The notes below the pieces were generated by a model, which made no database searches, was not told the DNA's origin, and was given only the letters and a program-made list of their open reading frames with translations. Position numbers and translations under genes: made by a program. 64,000 nt of DNA from Atopobium sp. (GTDB taxonomy: Bacteria > Actinomycetota > Coriobacteriia > Coriobacteriales > Atopobiaceae): NCBI GenBank assembly GCA_022732885.1, contig JAIJTS010000001.1, positions 114,683 to 178,682 on the forward strand, written 5' to 3'. This document shows, in pieces, positions 43,626 through 51,798 of this stretch (positions are counted from its first letter, which is position 1; the number at the start of each line of letters is the position of its first letter).

Positions 43626-44585
43626 ATGACACGTGAAGAGCTGAAAAAGCTTCATGTAGCAGTTGTTTCAGGTGGCTGGTCAGACGAGCATGAGATTGCA
43701 ATGGAGTCTGGCAAGCAGTGTGCAGCAGCACTCAAAGAAGCTGGCTTTACCAGTGTTGACCTGCTTGATGTTGCAAAAAAAGACTTTGTAGTTATCCTTG
43801 CTCAGGGTGGTTATGATGTCGTATACGTTGCTATGCATGGTCGTTTTGGCGAGGATGGCTGCATCCAGGGTCTTCTCGAGATTCTGCACATTCCTTACAC
43901 GTTTTCTGGCGTTCTTGCGTCTGCTATGGGAACTGAGAAAGAGCTGTCAAAGCTTATGTATAGACAGGCAGGCGTTCCAACTCCTAAGGGAATTGATGTT
44001 CCTGCAGGCACCGTCTTTACAGATGAGCAGGTAGACAAACTTATTGCGGACCTTGGGCTCCCTATGTTTGTAAAGCCTTCTGGTAATGGTTCCAGCTACG
44101 GTGTTACACGCGTCACCTCGCGAGAAGAGCTTCCCGCTGCACTTGAACTTGCAGGTGAGCAGGGCGAGCGTATTCTGATTGAAGAGAGCGTTGAGGGAAC
44201 AGAGATTACCGTTCCTGTTATTGGTAACGAGAATCCAACTGCTCTGCCAATCGTTGAGATTGTTACGGGCGACGAGTTCTACAGCATTAAGACAAAATAT
44301 GAGCCCGCATCCTTGCACCATGTGATTCCCGCTCGTCTTGAGCCAGCAGTGTATGCACGCGCCCAGGAGCTAGCCATTAAGGCTCATAATGCGCTTGGTT
44401 GCCGTGGTGTTTCTCGTAGTGATTTTATTGTTACAAAAGATGGCGAGCCAGTGGTACTGGAGACAAATACCATTCCTGGTATGACCGCTCGTTCTTTGCT
44501 TCCTGATTCTGCTCGTACCGGCGGCATTGATTTCCCTGAGCTCTGCACTCGCTTTATTGAGTTTGCTCTTGAGGATCGCCAGTAG
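43626..44585 (+). CDS. ddl: D-alanine-D-alanine ligase
   Basis: This 319-residue ATP-grasp enzyme makes D-Ala-D-Ala for peptidoglycan. VVSGGWSDEHEIAMESG, MHGRFGEDGCIQG, the KPSGNGSSYGVTRV loop and ETNTIPGMT are typical. ATG 43626 has AAGGAG 5 bases upstream. Two other in-frame starts (43521, 43599) lack this and would overlap rlmN's 5' region. The DinG-like gene starts 11 bases past the stop. Confidence 0.94.
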   Translation: MTREELKKLHVAVVSGGWSDEHEIAMESGKQCAAALKEAGFTSVDLLDVAKKDFVVILAQGGYDVVYVAMHGRFGEDGCIQGLLEILHIPYTFSGVLASAMGTEKELSKLMYRQAGVPTPKGIDVPAGTVFTDEQVDKLIADLGLPMFVKPSGNGSSYGVTRVTSREELPAALELAGEQGERILIEESVEGTEITVPVIGNENPTALPIVEIVTGDEFYSIKTKYEPASLHHVIPARLEPAVYARAQELAIKAHNALGCRGVSRSDFIVTKDGEPVVLETNTIPGMTARSLLPDSARTGGIDFPELCTRFIEFALEDRQ

Positions 44586-44596
44586 ATTTGTAGGTT

Positions 44597-47500
44597 ATGA
44601 CCAGCACTAAAAGCGCCACGCAAAAACTAGAAGAGCTCATTCTTCCAGGCACTCCCTCTGTGGTTCTCAAAAAGTATCTAGAGCTTGCAGAGAGGGCGGA
44701 GCATGAGTCGTTTGATGTCTTAGAGGACGACATCGTTGTTTTGGATACCGAGACAACAGGTCTGTCCTTTAAGAAATGCTCTCTTATTGAGATTTCTGCT
44801 GCTAAATTAAGCGGTAGAGAGATTGTGGAGCGCTTTCAAACGTTTGTTGATCCAGGCCGTCCAATCCCAGAAGAGATTACGGCCCTAACCTCAATCACTG
44901 ATGAAGACGTTAAGGGTGCGCCAAGCGCAAAGGAAGCTGTTGCCGCCCTTGCGGAGTTTGTTGGTGGACTTCCAGTTCTGGCGCACAATGCTACGTTTGA
45001 TCGTACGTTTATTGAACGGGTGCCTGGCGGAACTTCAGTCTCTGATACCTGGATTGATACACTGTCGCTCTCACGCATAGCGCTACCTCGACTTTCTTCG
45101 CACAAGCTTTCCAGCATGGCCGAAGCGTTTGGCACCATGAAGGTTACGCACCGCGCAAGTGACGACGTAGATGCTCTTTGCGGCATGTGGCGCATCTTGC
45201 TTTTGGGACTTATGAATCTGCCCCGCGGGCTTCTCGCCAAATTGGCGTCAATGCATGACGGCGTGGAGTGGACGTTTAGACCGATCTTCTCGTATTTGTC
45301 GCAGCTGAAGGAAGAAGAGGCTGTTCAGCGCGGTGTTGCAAAAGAAGGTGCAACAGGGGCCGAGCTTGCAGACGCGGAGGTTTCGGGCACGTTTTTCTCG
45401 CTCAAGGACATTCGCAGCCAGCTTGTAGCCAACATAAAAGCAAAGGCGAGAAGGGACGCGGATGACCCGGAGACGCCTGCTATGCTGCCGATTTCTAAGG
45501 ACGAGATTCACAGAGCGTTTGCTAAACCGGGTGTTGTCTCGCAGATGTACGACAAGTTTGAGACGCGCAGCGAACAAGTCAGCATGTCCGTTGAGGTTAG
45601 AAATGCGCTGGTCACTTCTTCGCATAGGGAGCTTGAAGCAGGAACAGGTATTGGCAAGTCAATTGCATACCTGCTACCTGAGGTGCTCTTTGCGCAGAAA
45701 AACGATGTTACGGTAGGAATTGCTACAAAGACAAACGCGCTGACCGATCAGCTTGTTGCACATGACCTTCCTGCGCTTGCGAAGGCGCTTCCTAATGGAT
45801 TGAGTTTTTGCAGCTTAAAAGGATACGAGCACTATCCGTGCTTGCATCGTGTTGACAGAGCGGCTCTTGAAGAACTGCCGCTGACATTGATTGACCAGGA
45901 AGGTCGTTCGAGTAACAGCGTTGCCTCAGATATGCTGACTGCAATCGCAGTTATTTATGCGTACGCATGTCAGTCAGCTGATGGCGATTTGGACGCGCTG
46001 GGTATTCGCTGGCGCTCGGTTCCGCGAGAGATGGTAACTATCAAAGCAGCAGAATGCCTGCGTTCCAAGTGTCCGTATTACCCTCATGAGTGCTTTGTTC
46101 ATGGAGCTCGTAAGCGTGCGGGATCTTCAGATGTTGTGGTAACCAACCATTCTCTGTTGCTTAGAAACGTTGCGGCTGACGGTAAAATTCTGCCACCTAT
46201 CAGGGATTGGGTAATCGATGAGGCCCATGGCTTTGAGGCCGAGGCTCGCCATCAGTGGGCAGTAGAAATTTCTGCTAAAGAGATGAGAAACGGCTTTGAG
46301 CTGCTTGGCGGCATTAAGTCTGGAGCCATTCATGCTGCAATGGTAGGTGCCGCCAATCTTGAAGATTCTACGCTGCTCACCGGTCTTCTCACACGTTCTG
46401 CCGCAGCAGTTCAGCGAGCCATGGCAGCAATGGGCAATCTTATGGCTACCGTTCATGAGTTGGCCCCGTTGGCTAAAAGTGATGGGGGCTATAACTCCCT
46501 TCAACTTTGGATTAACGATGAGATAAGAGAAACAGAGGAATGGAAAGAGGTCTTGGATACCGCATCCATCGCTCTTTCTGCTCTTGAAGAAGCGGCGCTT
46601 CGAATAGGAAAAACCACTGAGGCGCTTATTGCATCAGCTCCAAATCTTGCAAGCAATTTGAGTGAAGCAGGGATGTTCCTAAGCACCCTTCTGGAGTCTC
46701 TGAAGCTTATCTGCGAGGGAACGGACAAGAGCTACGTCTATTCAGCAAAGTTGACTCGACTGAAGCGTGAAATTGGCTCTGAGGCTCTTGTGGCTGAGAA
46801 GCTTGACATTGGAGCAGAGCTGGCTCAAAAGTGGCTGCCGGAGACGCATTCTGTTGTGTTTACCTCGGCAACCATTGCTGTTGGAGATGATTTCTCGCAT
46901 TTCGAGCACGCTGTTGGCCTGGATAGAGGGGCATTTGAACACAAGAGTCTGCACTTAGAGTCAAGCTTTGACTACGAGAATCATATGGGTGTCTTTGTGG
47001 CTGAGGACATGCCTGCGCCAACTGATCCAGGATACTTAGACGCTCTGGAAAAGCTACTGTACGACGTTCATGTTCAGATGGATGGCTCGGTGCTGACTCT
47101 CTTTACTAACAGGCGCGATATGGAGCGTCTCTATGAGGTGCTGGAGCCACGTTTGAGCGAGCATGGCCTTAATCTTGCCTGCCAGGAGCGCTCTTCTTCT
47201 GCTCGACGAATACGTGAAAAGTTCCTAGCAGAAAAGAACCTCTCGCTGTTTGCTCTTAAATCGTTCTGGGAAGGCTTTGATGCCGCGGGAGATACGCTGA
47301 GATGCGTCGTAATCCCTAAGCTTCCGTTTGCAAGTCCCAATGAACCGCTGGTCAAAGAGCGTGAGGCGCGGGAAGATCGTGCATGGTGGCGCTATTCTCT
47401 GCCAGAGGCGGTAATTGCAACAAAACAGGCTGCTGGTCGCCTTATTAGAAGCGCTGAGGACAAGGGCGTTTTAGTGCTTGCTGATTCCAGGCTTGTGTCC

Positions 47501-47614
47501 AAGCGATATGGCAGCTTGTTCTTGAAGTCATTGCCTAACAAGAACTACCAGCGCGTTAGTACAAAGGACATCTCCAAGCAAATTGCTCAGTGGCGAGAAG
47601 AACACGACGCGTAG
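44597..47614 (+). CDS. dinG: DinG-family helicase with N-terminal DnaQ-like exonuclease
   Basis: This 1005-residue protein joins a 3'-5' exonuclease (motifs LDTETTGLS, HNATFDRTFI and HRASDDVDAL, about 45-210) to an XPD-like superfamily 2 helicase. The helicase has Walker A EAGTGIGKS, box DEAH (WVIDEAHGFE) and a cysteine cluster ECLRSKCPYYPHECF that could hold a 4Fe-4S cluster. Such proteins resolve R-loops, G-quadruplexes or D-loops. It follows ddl closely and is probably cotranscribed. Confidence 0.92.
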   Translation: MTSTKSATQKLEELILPGTPSVVLKKYLELAERAEHESFDVLEDDIVVLDTETTGLSFKKCSLIEISAAKLSGREIVERFQTFVDPGRPIPEEITALTSITDEDVKGAPSAKEAVAALAEFVGGLPVLAHNATFDRTFIERVPGGTSVSDTWIDTLSLSRIALPRLSSHKLSSMAEAFGTMKVTHRASDDVDALCGMWRILLLGLMNLPRGLLAKLASMHDGVEWTFRPIFSYLSQLKEEEAVQRGVAKEGATGAELADAEVSGTFFSLKDIRSQLVANIKAKARRDADDPETPAMLPISKDEIHRAFAKPGVVSQMYDKFETRSEQVSMSVEVRNALVTSSHRELEAGTGIGKSIAYLLPEVLFAQKNDVTVGIATKTNALTDQLVAHDLPALAKALPNGLSFCSLKGYEHYPCLHRVDRAALEELPLTLIDQEGRSSNSVASDMLTAIAVIYAYACQSADGDLDALGIRWRSVPREMVTIKAAECLRSKCPYYPHECFVHGARKRAGSSDVVVTNHSLLLRNVAADGKILPPIRDWVIDEAHGFEAEARHQWAVEISAKEMRNGFELLGGIKSGAIHAAMVGAANLEDSTLLTGLLTRSAAAVQRAMAAMGNLMATVHELAPLAKSDGGYNSLQLWINDEIRETEEWKEVLDTASIALSALEEAALRIGKTTEALIASAPNLASNLSEAGMFLSTLLESLKLICEGTDKSYVYSAKLTRLKREIGSEALVAEKLDIGAELAQKWLPETHSVVFTSATIAVGDDFSHFEHAVGLDRGAFEHKSLHLESSFDYENHMGVFVAEDMPAPTDPGYLDALEKLLYDVHVQMDGSVLTLFTNRRDMERLYEVLEPRLSEHGLNLACQERSSSARRIREKFLAEKNLSLFALKSFWEGFDAAGDTLRCVVIPKLPFASPNEPLVKEREAREDRAWWRYSLPEAVIATKQAAGRLIRSAEDKGVLVLADSRLVSKRYGSLFLKSLPNKNYQRVSTKDISKQIAQWREEHDA

Positions 47615-47637
47615 TAGGGCAGAATCACCTGATTAGC

Positions 47638-48624
47638 TTAGAGCTGCTCTTCTGCAGCAAGTAAAGATGCGGCGTAAGCGCGCATTGCGTGCATCACGGC
47701 TGTGTCTTTGGTTGTTACTTTTCCCTTAAGGGCAAGCAATCGCTGTAGCAGCCAAGTTCCGCCATAGTAGGGGATAGTTGCTTTTATTTCTGCGGTATTG
47801 CGCTGGTTTCCAACTGTCTTGAGTCCAGGCCATGAATACCGTGTTAGAGCGCTTTTGTCAGAAAAGAGCAGCTCTACTGTCTGAATTTTTTCTGGTGCGG
47901 TAGATTCCTTTATGCTTTCTGCACGCTTTCGTTGCTCAAATGAAGTGGGGTGGACTTCAAGATGACTCATGCGATTGACTCTGAAGACTCTCTGCTGCTT
48001 GAGGTCTAAATCAATTCCTTCGATAAGCCAACCGTTTTCACCGTACGATAGTTGATAGGGAAAAACGTTTCTGTGACTGACTTCAGCCTCTAAATCACTT
48101 TGAGTTTTTATGGCTGCCGCGTCGGAATAATACTCAAATGAAATAACTTGTGATTCTGCAATTGCATTTGAGCAGGTAAGGAATAAAACTACTTCTTTGG
48201 TTTGAGTTTTAGAGACAAGTGGGATAGATGAATCGTCTGATGAAGAGCTTGATGCATATGGAGATTTAAGCAGTTTCCAAAAGACACTCTCTTTAGGTAA
48301 GGCGAGTGCTTTAAATGCCTCTTTAAGTGCGAGCATTTCCTCATCTGTTAGGACAAGCCTGCAGTCTTTAAATGGAGACGCTCCAACAAGAGTTAAAGTC
48401 TCTTGTTCCTCAGTTAGCGGAAGGGGAAGATAGCCATTCTCGCCTGTGAGCTGTAAGAGTTCCATCAGAATAGCAGCTTCTTCAGCGGATATATCAAATC
48501 GAGATTGGATTGCTCCTAACTCAATTGCATCAAAAGAATCTCTAAATGCAGAAGCAAGAAGTATAAGTTTGTAGACGGTTGAGGATATGTTTTTTCTACC
48601 TAAAGAAGTGTTTTTAACGGCCAT
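47638..48624 (-). CDS. WYL-domain transcriptional regulator, PafC-like
   Basis: This 328-residue protein starts with a helix-turn-helix-like region (SSTVYKLILLASAFRD and FDAIELGAIQSRFDIS), followed by a WYL domain (ISFEYYSD, HRNVFPYQLSYGENGWLIEGID) and a C-terminal WCX-like end. With the adjacent WYL gene (11-base overlap) it recalls PafB/PafC, a heterodimer that activates mycobacterial DNA-damage genes. The variant WLIEG replaces WYL. Assignment to the PafBC pair is inference from pairing. Confidence 0.8.
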   Translation of the reverse strand: MAVKNTSLGRKNISSTVYKLILLASAFRDSFDAIELGAIQSRFDISAEEAAILMELLQLTGENGYLPLPLTEEQETLTLVGASPFKDCRLVLTDEEMLALKEAFKALALPKESVFWKLLKSPYASSSSSDDSSIPLVSKTQTKEVVLFLTCSNAIAESQVISFEYYSDAAAIKTQSDLEAEVSHRNVFPYQLSYGENGWLIEGIDLDLKQQRVFRVNRMSHLEVHPTSFEQRKRAESIKESTAPEKIQTVELLFSDKSALTRYSWPGLKTVGNQRNTAEIKATIPYYGGTWLLQRLLALKGKVTTKDTAVMHAMRAYAASLLAAEEQL

Positions 48625-49594
48625 TTATAACCTCGCTTAAAGACTCTTTCCATTTTGCGAGAAGAGACTCTGGAGACCTTGGGATTAATCCATGAGCAAG
48701 AATCCAGGCCAAAGCAATGTCTTCATGAGCAAAAGCAACGGTCCACAAAGCTCCATTAGAGAGAAGTTCAACATCACCTTGACCTTGCGAGAAATGCTCA
48801 AAAGCAGCAAGTGTATTTTTTGGGATAAACGCAGTAAGAGTGCCAACCTGTAATCCGAGCTGGAAATCAAGAAGTTCGTAGTCTTTTGAATCAAAATTTT
48901 TTGGTACAGAGAAGGACTCATCTTTAAGAATCGCAGCATCTAAGATGCGATCAACACGGAAGGTTTTGATTGGAGTGGTCTTACTGTTGGATGAAAAATC
49001 TTGGGCTACAAAGTACAGAAGTCCCTGCGTAACAAAGAAGTTTAGAACACCAAGATGCCTTTGTTTAATTTGGTCCTGTGAGTTTGTATACGTGACTTTT
49101 ACCAGCTGTTTTGAGCTGAGCGATTCATATAGGACAGGGAAAACTTTGCTTTGAGAGAAGGCGTTGAGTTTCTGACCATCAACCTTGTCTAAGTCTGAGG
49201 AATAAAAGTTTCCTACAAGTTTAGAGAGTGAATTTCTTAATTCCTCCTGGTACACAAAGGTTGTGTCGGTCAGAATTGCGCTGCAAATAACAAGCAGCTG
49301 ATTGGCATCTTCAGGATTCAAGTCGTACGCAGGATCAAAGAAATTTGAACCAGAGAGAAAAAATGACTTTTCTTTTCCTGTCTTTACTTCAGAAATTGCA
49401 AATCCGAGTTGCTTTAGAACAGCTCGATCTCTTGAAAATGTTCTTAAAGCAGAATCGGTAGATAAATCCGAGTAGATCGCTGTATATATTTCTGTTGAGG
49501 GCAAAGGTCCCTTTTGAAGTAGCAGCATAAATAGCGAGAAGATCCTCCAAGCACCTAGTTCATTGTTGCCTAGAGTTAGATTGTTTGGAGCCAT
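48614..49594 (-). CDS. WYL-domain transcriptional regulator, PafB-like
   Basis: This 326-residue protein has an N-terminal wHTH (AWRIFSLFMLLLQKGPLPST), a WYL domain with VKVTYTNSQDQIKQRHLGV and GLLYFVAQDF, and a C-terminal region. ATG 49594 has GGGAGG 5 bases upstream. The next gene starts 11 bases inside its 3' end, so both are translated together. It is divergent from the M28 gene and lies close to the DinG-like helicase, which fits a DNA-damage role. Confidence 0.8.
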   Translation of the reverse strand: MAPNNLTLGNNELGAWRIFSLFMLLLQKGPLPSTEIYTAIYSDLSTDSALRTFSRDRAVLKQLGFAISEVKTGKEKSFFLSGSNFFDPAYDLNPEDANQLLVICSAILTDTTFVYQEELRNSLSKLVGNFYSSDLDKVDGQKLNAFSQSKVFPVLYESLSSKQLVKVTYTNSQDQIKQRHLGVLNFFVTQGLLYFVAQDFSSNSKTTPIKTFRVDRILDAAILKDESFSVPKNFDSKDYELLDFQLGLQVGTLTAFIPKNTLAAFEHFSQGQGDVELLSNGALWTVAFAHEDIALAWILAHGLIPRSPESLLAKWKESLSEVINGR

Positions 49595-49783
49595 GTACAC
49601 CTCCCGCTTTTGGTTGATTGAACTCAAATCTTTCTAAACATATACGAAAGTTTTTGATATTTAGTGCAGAATTTCTAAATTTGGACGTAAAAATACACTT
49701 TAACCGCCATATTCCTATATAAGACGTATACTAATGACGTATGTATGAAACCTGTCAGAAGACATGCCAACGAAGGACGCAGT

Positions 49784-51709
49784 ATGGCCATTACACATGA
49801 CTATGTTGACTATTTAGATGAGCAGATTGATATCGCTCCTGCTGGTAGCCAAGAGGAGCTCCAAGCTGCTCAAACTATTGCTGAAGAAATGAAACTTCAC
49901 GGGCTTGAAGCAACCATTGAAGAATTTGATGCTAAGTCTATTAAGAGTCTTGGTTATTCAATCTATTTAATCCTCCTCTTTATTGGCATTATTTTTGCAG
50001 GAACCAGCAACGCAGCACTTATTGCTTTTGGTGTTTTGCTTGTTGCCGGCTTTGGCGCACTTACGTGCCTCAAGTATTTTGGTAATGACGTTCTTGGTAC
50101 ATTTGGATCTTCTATTAGAAGTCAGAATGTTGTTGCCAAGCATGAGGCTTCTGGTGAGCTAGTTGCAAAAGGTAACCGTCCAATTGTAATTGTTGCTCAC
50201 TACGACTCACCGCATACAAACTTTGTTGTTGAGTCTCCTGTTGCAAAGTACGTACCTCTTGTTCAGAAATATGCACGTTGGTGTGTAGTTGCTGTATTTG
50301 TTGCTACGTTCGTTCAGATTCTTCGTTTCCTTCCTGATCCTGTTCGCGTTCTTTTCTGGATTGTTGGTATTCTTGCAGCTCTTCCACTTGTTGCTCTTGC
50401 TGTTGCGACTATTGCAGAGCGTTTTGCACCTTGCACTATAGGCGCAAACAACAACAAGTCTTCAGTTGCAGCTCTTCTTGGTATTCTCGAGAATGTCCGT
50501 CCTACTGGCCATCGTCCTGAGGTTGTTCATCACTTTGCAGGAGATGCTGCCGCACTCATCCCAGAGCCTGATGAGGTAGAGGGCGTTCGTCATGGTGAGG
50601 AAGTTCTTAACTCACTGGGCATCCTTCCTGAGGATTGCGAAGTGAGCTATGTTGCTTATGACACTACTGGAGCAAGTCAGACCGCATCTCTTGAGGATGT
50701 CGCAGAGGCTGTAAACGCAACAACAGAGGAAGAGCAGTCTGAGGGCACCGCTGATGACAACAGCGTTGCTTATGATTCAGTTGATGATGAGCTCAATGCA
50801 ACCATGAAGCAGGTTCATGAGTCTGCAGACGCAGACGCAACGCAAGTACAGCCTGAGGTAGCACACGAGCTTCACGTTAAGAATGATTTTGCTCGTCGTG
50901 CATCTCTCTTTGATCTTCCCGATCCTTCTGGCGATGCCGTTGATCCGCTGGCCCCGTCTTCAGAGCCAGCTCCTCACTATGTTCCAACCTCAACAGCTGC
51001 TCCTACCCCAGAGGTAGAGAGTGCAGAGAGTCCATTTGACACTATTTCTGCTGATGAGGGTTTGACAGAGGCACAGGACGCAAAGACTCCTGAGGTAAAA
51101 CGTCGCTCCTTTAGACTTTTTGGCCGCAACGATGGACCTTCAGATGACTGGAAGGGTGGTGCAGCTCCGTCTGCAGAGAATCGTGAAGACGCTGATTCTG
51201 AGGATGTCTCTACCGTCTCTGAGGATGATCTTCGTAATGCCGTTCTGTCGCTTTCTGATGATGAGCTTATCGCACACGATATTTGGTTTGTTGCGCTTGG
51301 AGCATCTGATTTTGACCATGCTGGCATGAGAGAATTCCTTGCGAAACATAGAACTGATATTCGTGGTGCTTTCCTCATTAACCTTGATTGCGTTGGTGCT
51401 GGCACACTTTCTGTTCTTAAGAATGAGGGAATTGGCAATGTTCGCCGCGCTGATCGTAGAATGACTCGACTTCTCTCCACTATTGCAACTGATCTTCATA
51501 TTGATGTTGCGCAAAGCGCATTTGACTGGGGAACCACCGACGCAACTCCTGCAATGCAGAATTCAGTTCGTTCTGTTACCTTGATGGGCTTGAATGAGGA
51601 CGGATTACCTGCACTTAGCCGCACCGCCGCTGATGTTCGCGAAAACGTTAATGCTGGCCAGTGCGCTGATGCTGCAGCTCTTGTTACTGAGCTTATTAGA
51701 CGTTCATAA
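49784..51709 (+). CDS. Membrane-bound M28 peptidase-like protein, probably inactive
   Basis: This 641-residue protein has an M28 fold with two hydrophobic regions (about 58-95 and 165-212). The first metal pair is present in AHYDSPH. The bridging Asp of the usual GADDN is Asn in GANNNKSSVAALL. The usual Glu-Glu pair is replaced in LGASDFDHAG, and the final His is missing near GTTDATPAM. A long acidic, disordered insertion (about 240-480) separates the halves. Catalysis is doubtful, so it may bind peptides or scaffold. ATG 49784 has AAGGA upstream. Confidence 0.8.
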   Translation: MAITHDYVDYLDEQIDIAPAGSQEELQAAQTIAEEMKLHGLEATIEEFDAKSIKSLGYSIYLILLFIGIIFAGTSNAALIAFGVLLVAGFGALTCLKYFGNDVLGTFGSSIRSQNVVAKHEASGELVAKGNRPIVIVAHYDSPHTNFVVESPVAKYVPLVQKYARWCVVAVFVATFVQILRFLPDPVRVLFWIVGILAALPLVALAVATIAERFAPCTIGANNNKSSVAALLGILENVRPTGHRPEVVHHFAGDAAALIPEPDEVEGVRHGEEVLNSLGILPEDCEVSYVAYDTTGASQTASLEDVAEAVNATTEEEQSEGTADDNSVAYDSVDDELNATMKQVHESADADATQVQPEVAHELHVKNDFARRASLFDLPDPSGDAVDPLAPSSEPAPHYVPTSTAAPTPEVESAESPFDTISADEGLTEAQDAKTPEVKRRSFRLFGRNDGPSDDWKGGAAPSAENREDADSEDVSTVSEDDLRNAVLSLSDDELIAHDIWFVALGASDFDHAGMREFLAKHRTDIRGAFLINLDCVGAGTLSVLKNEGIGNVRRADRRMTRLLSTIATDLHIDVAQSAFDWGTTDATPAMQNSVRSVTLMGLNEDGLPALSRTAADVRENVNAGQCADAAALVTELIRRS

Positions 51710-51739
51710 CAGGACAAGTAACTAATTAGTGCAAGGTTT

Positions 51740-51770
51740 AGGAAGGGGCAGAGTTTTCTGCCCCTTCCTT
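51740..51770 (+). terminator. Terminator of the M28-like gene
   Basis: GGAAGGGGCAGA (51741-51752) and TCTGCCCCTTCC (51757-51768) pair perfectly, with TTGCTTT after the stem. It may also serve the leftward adhesin gene. Confidence 0.7.
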
Positions 51771-51798
51771 GCTTTAGCAGCAAGACAATAGTACATAA

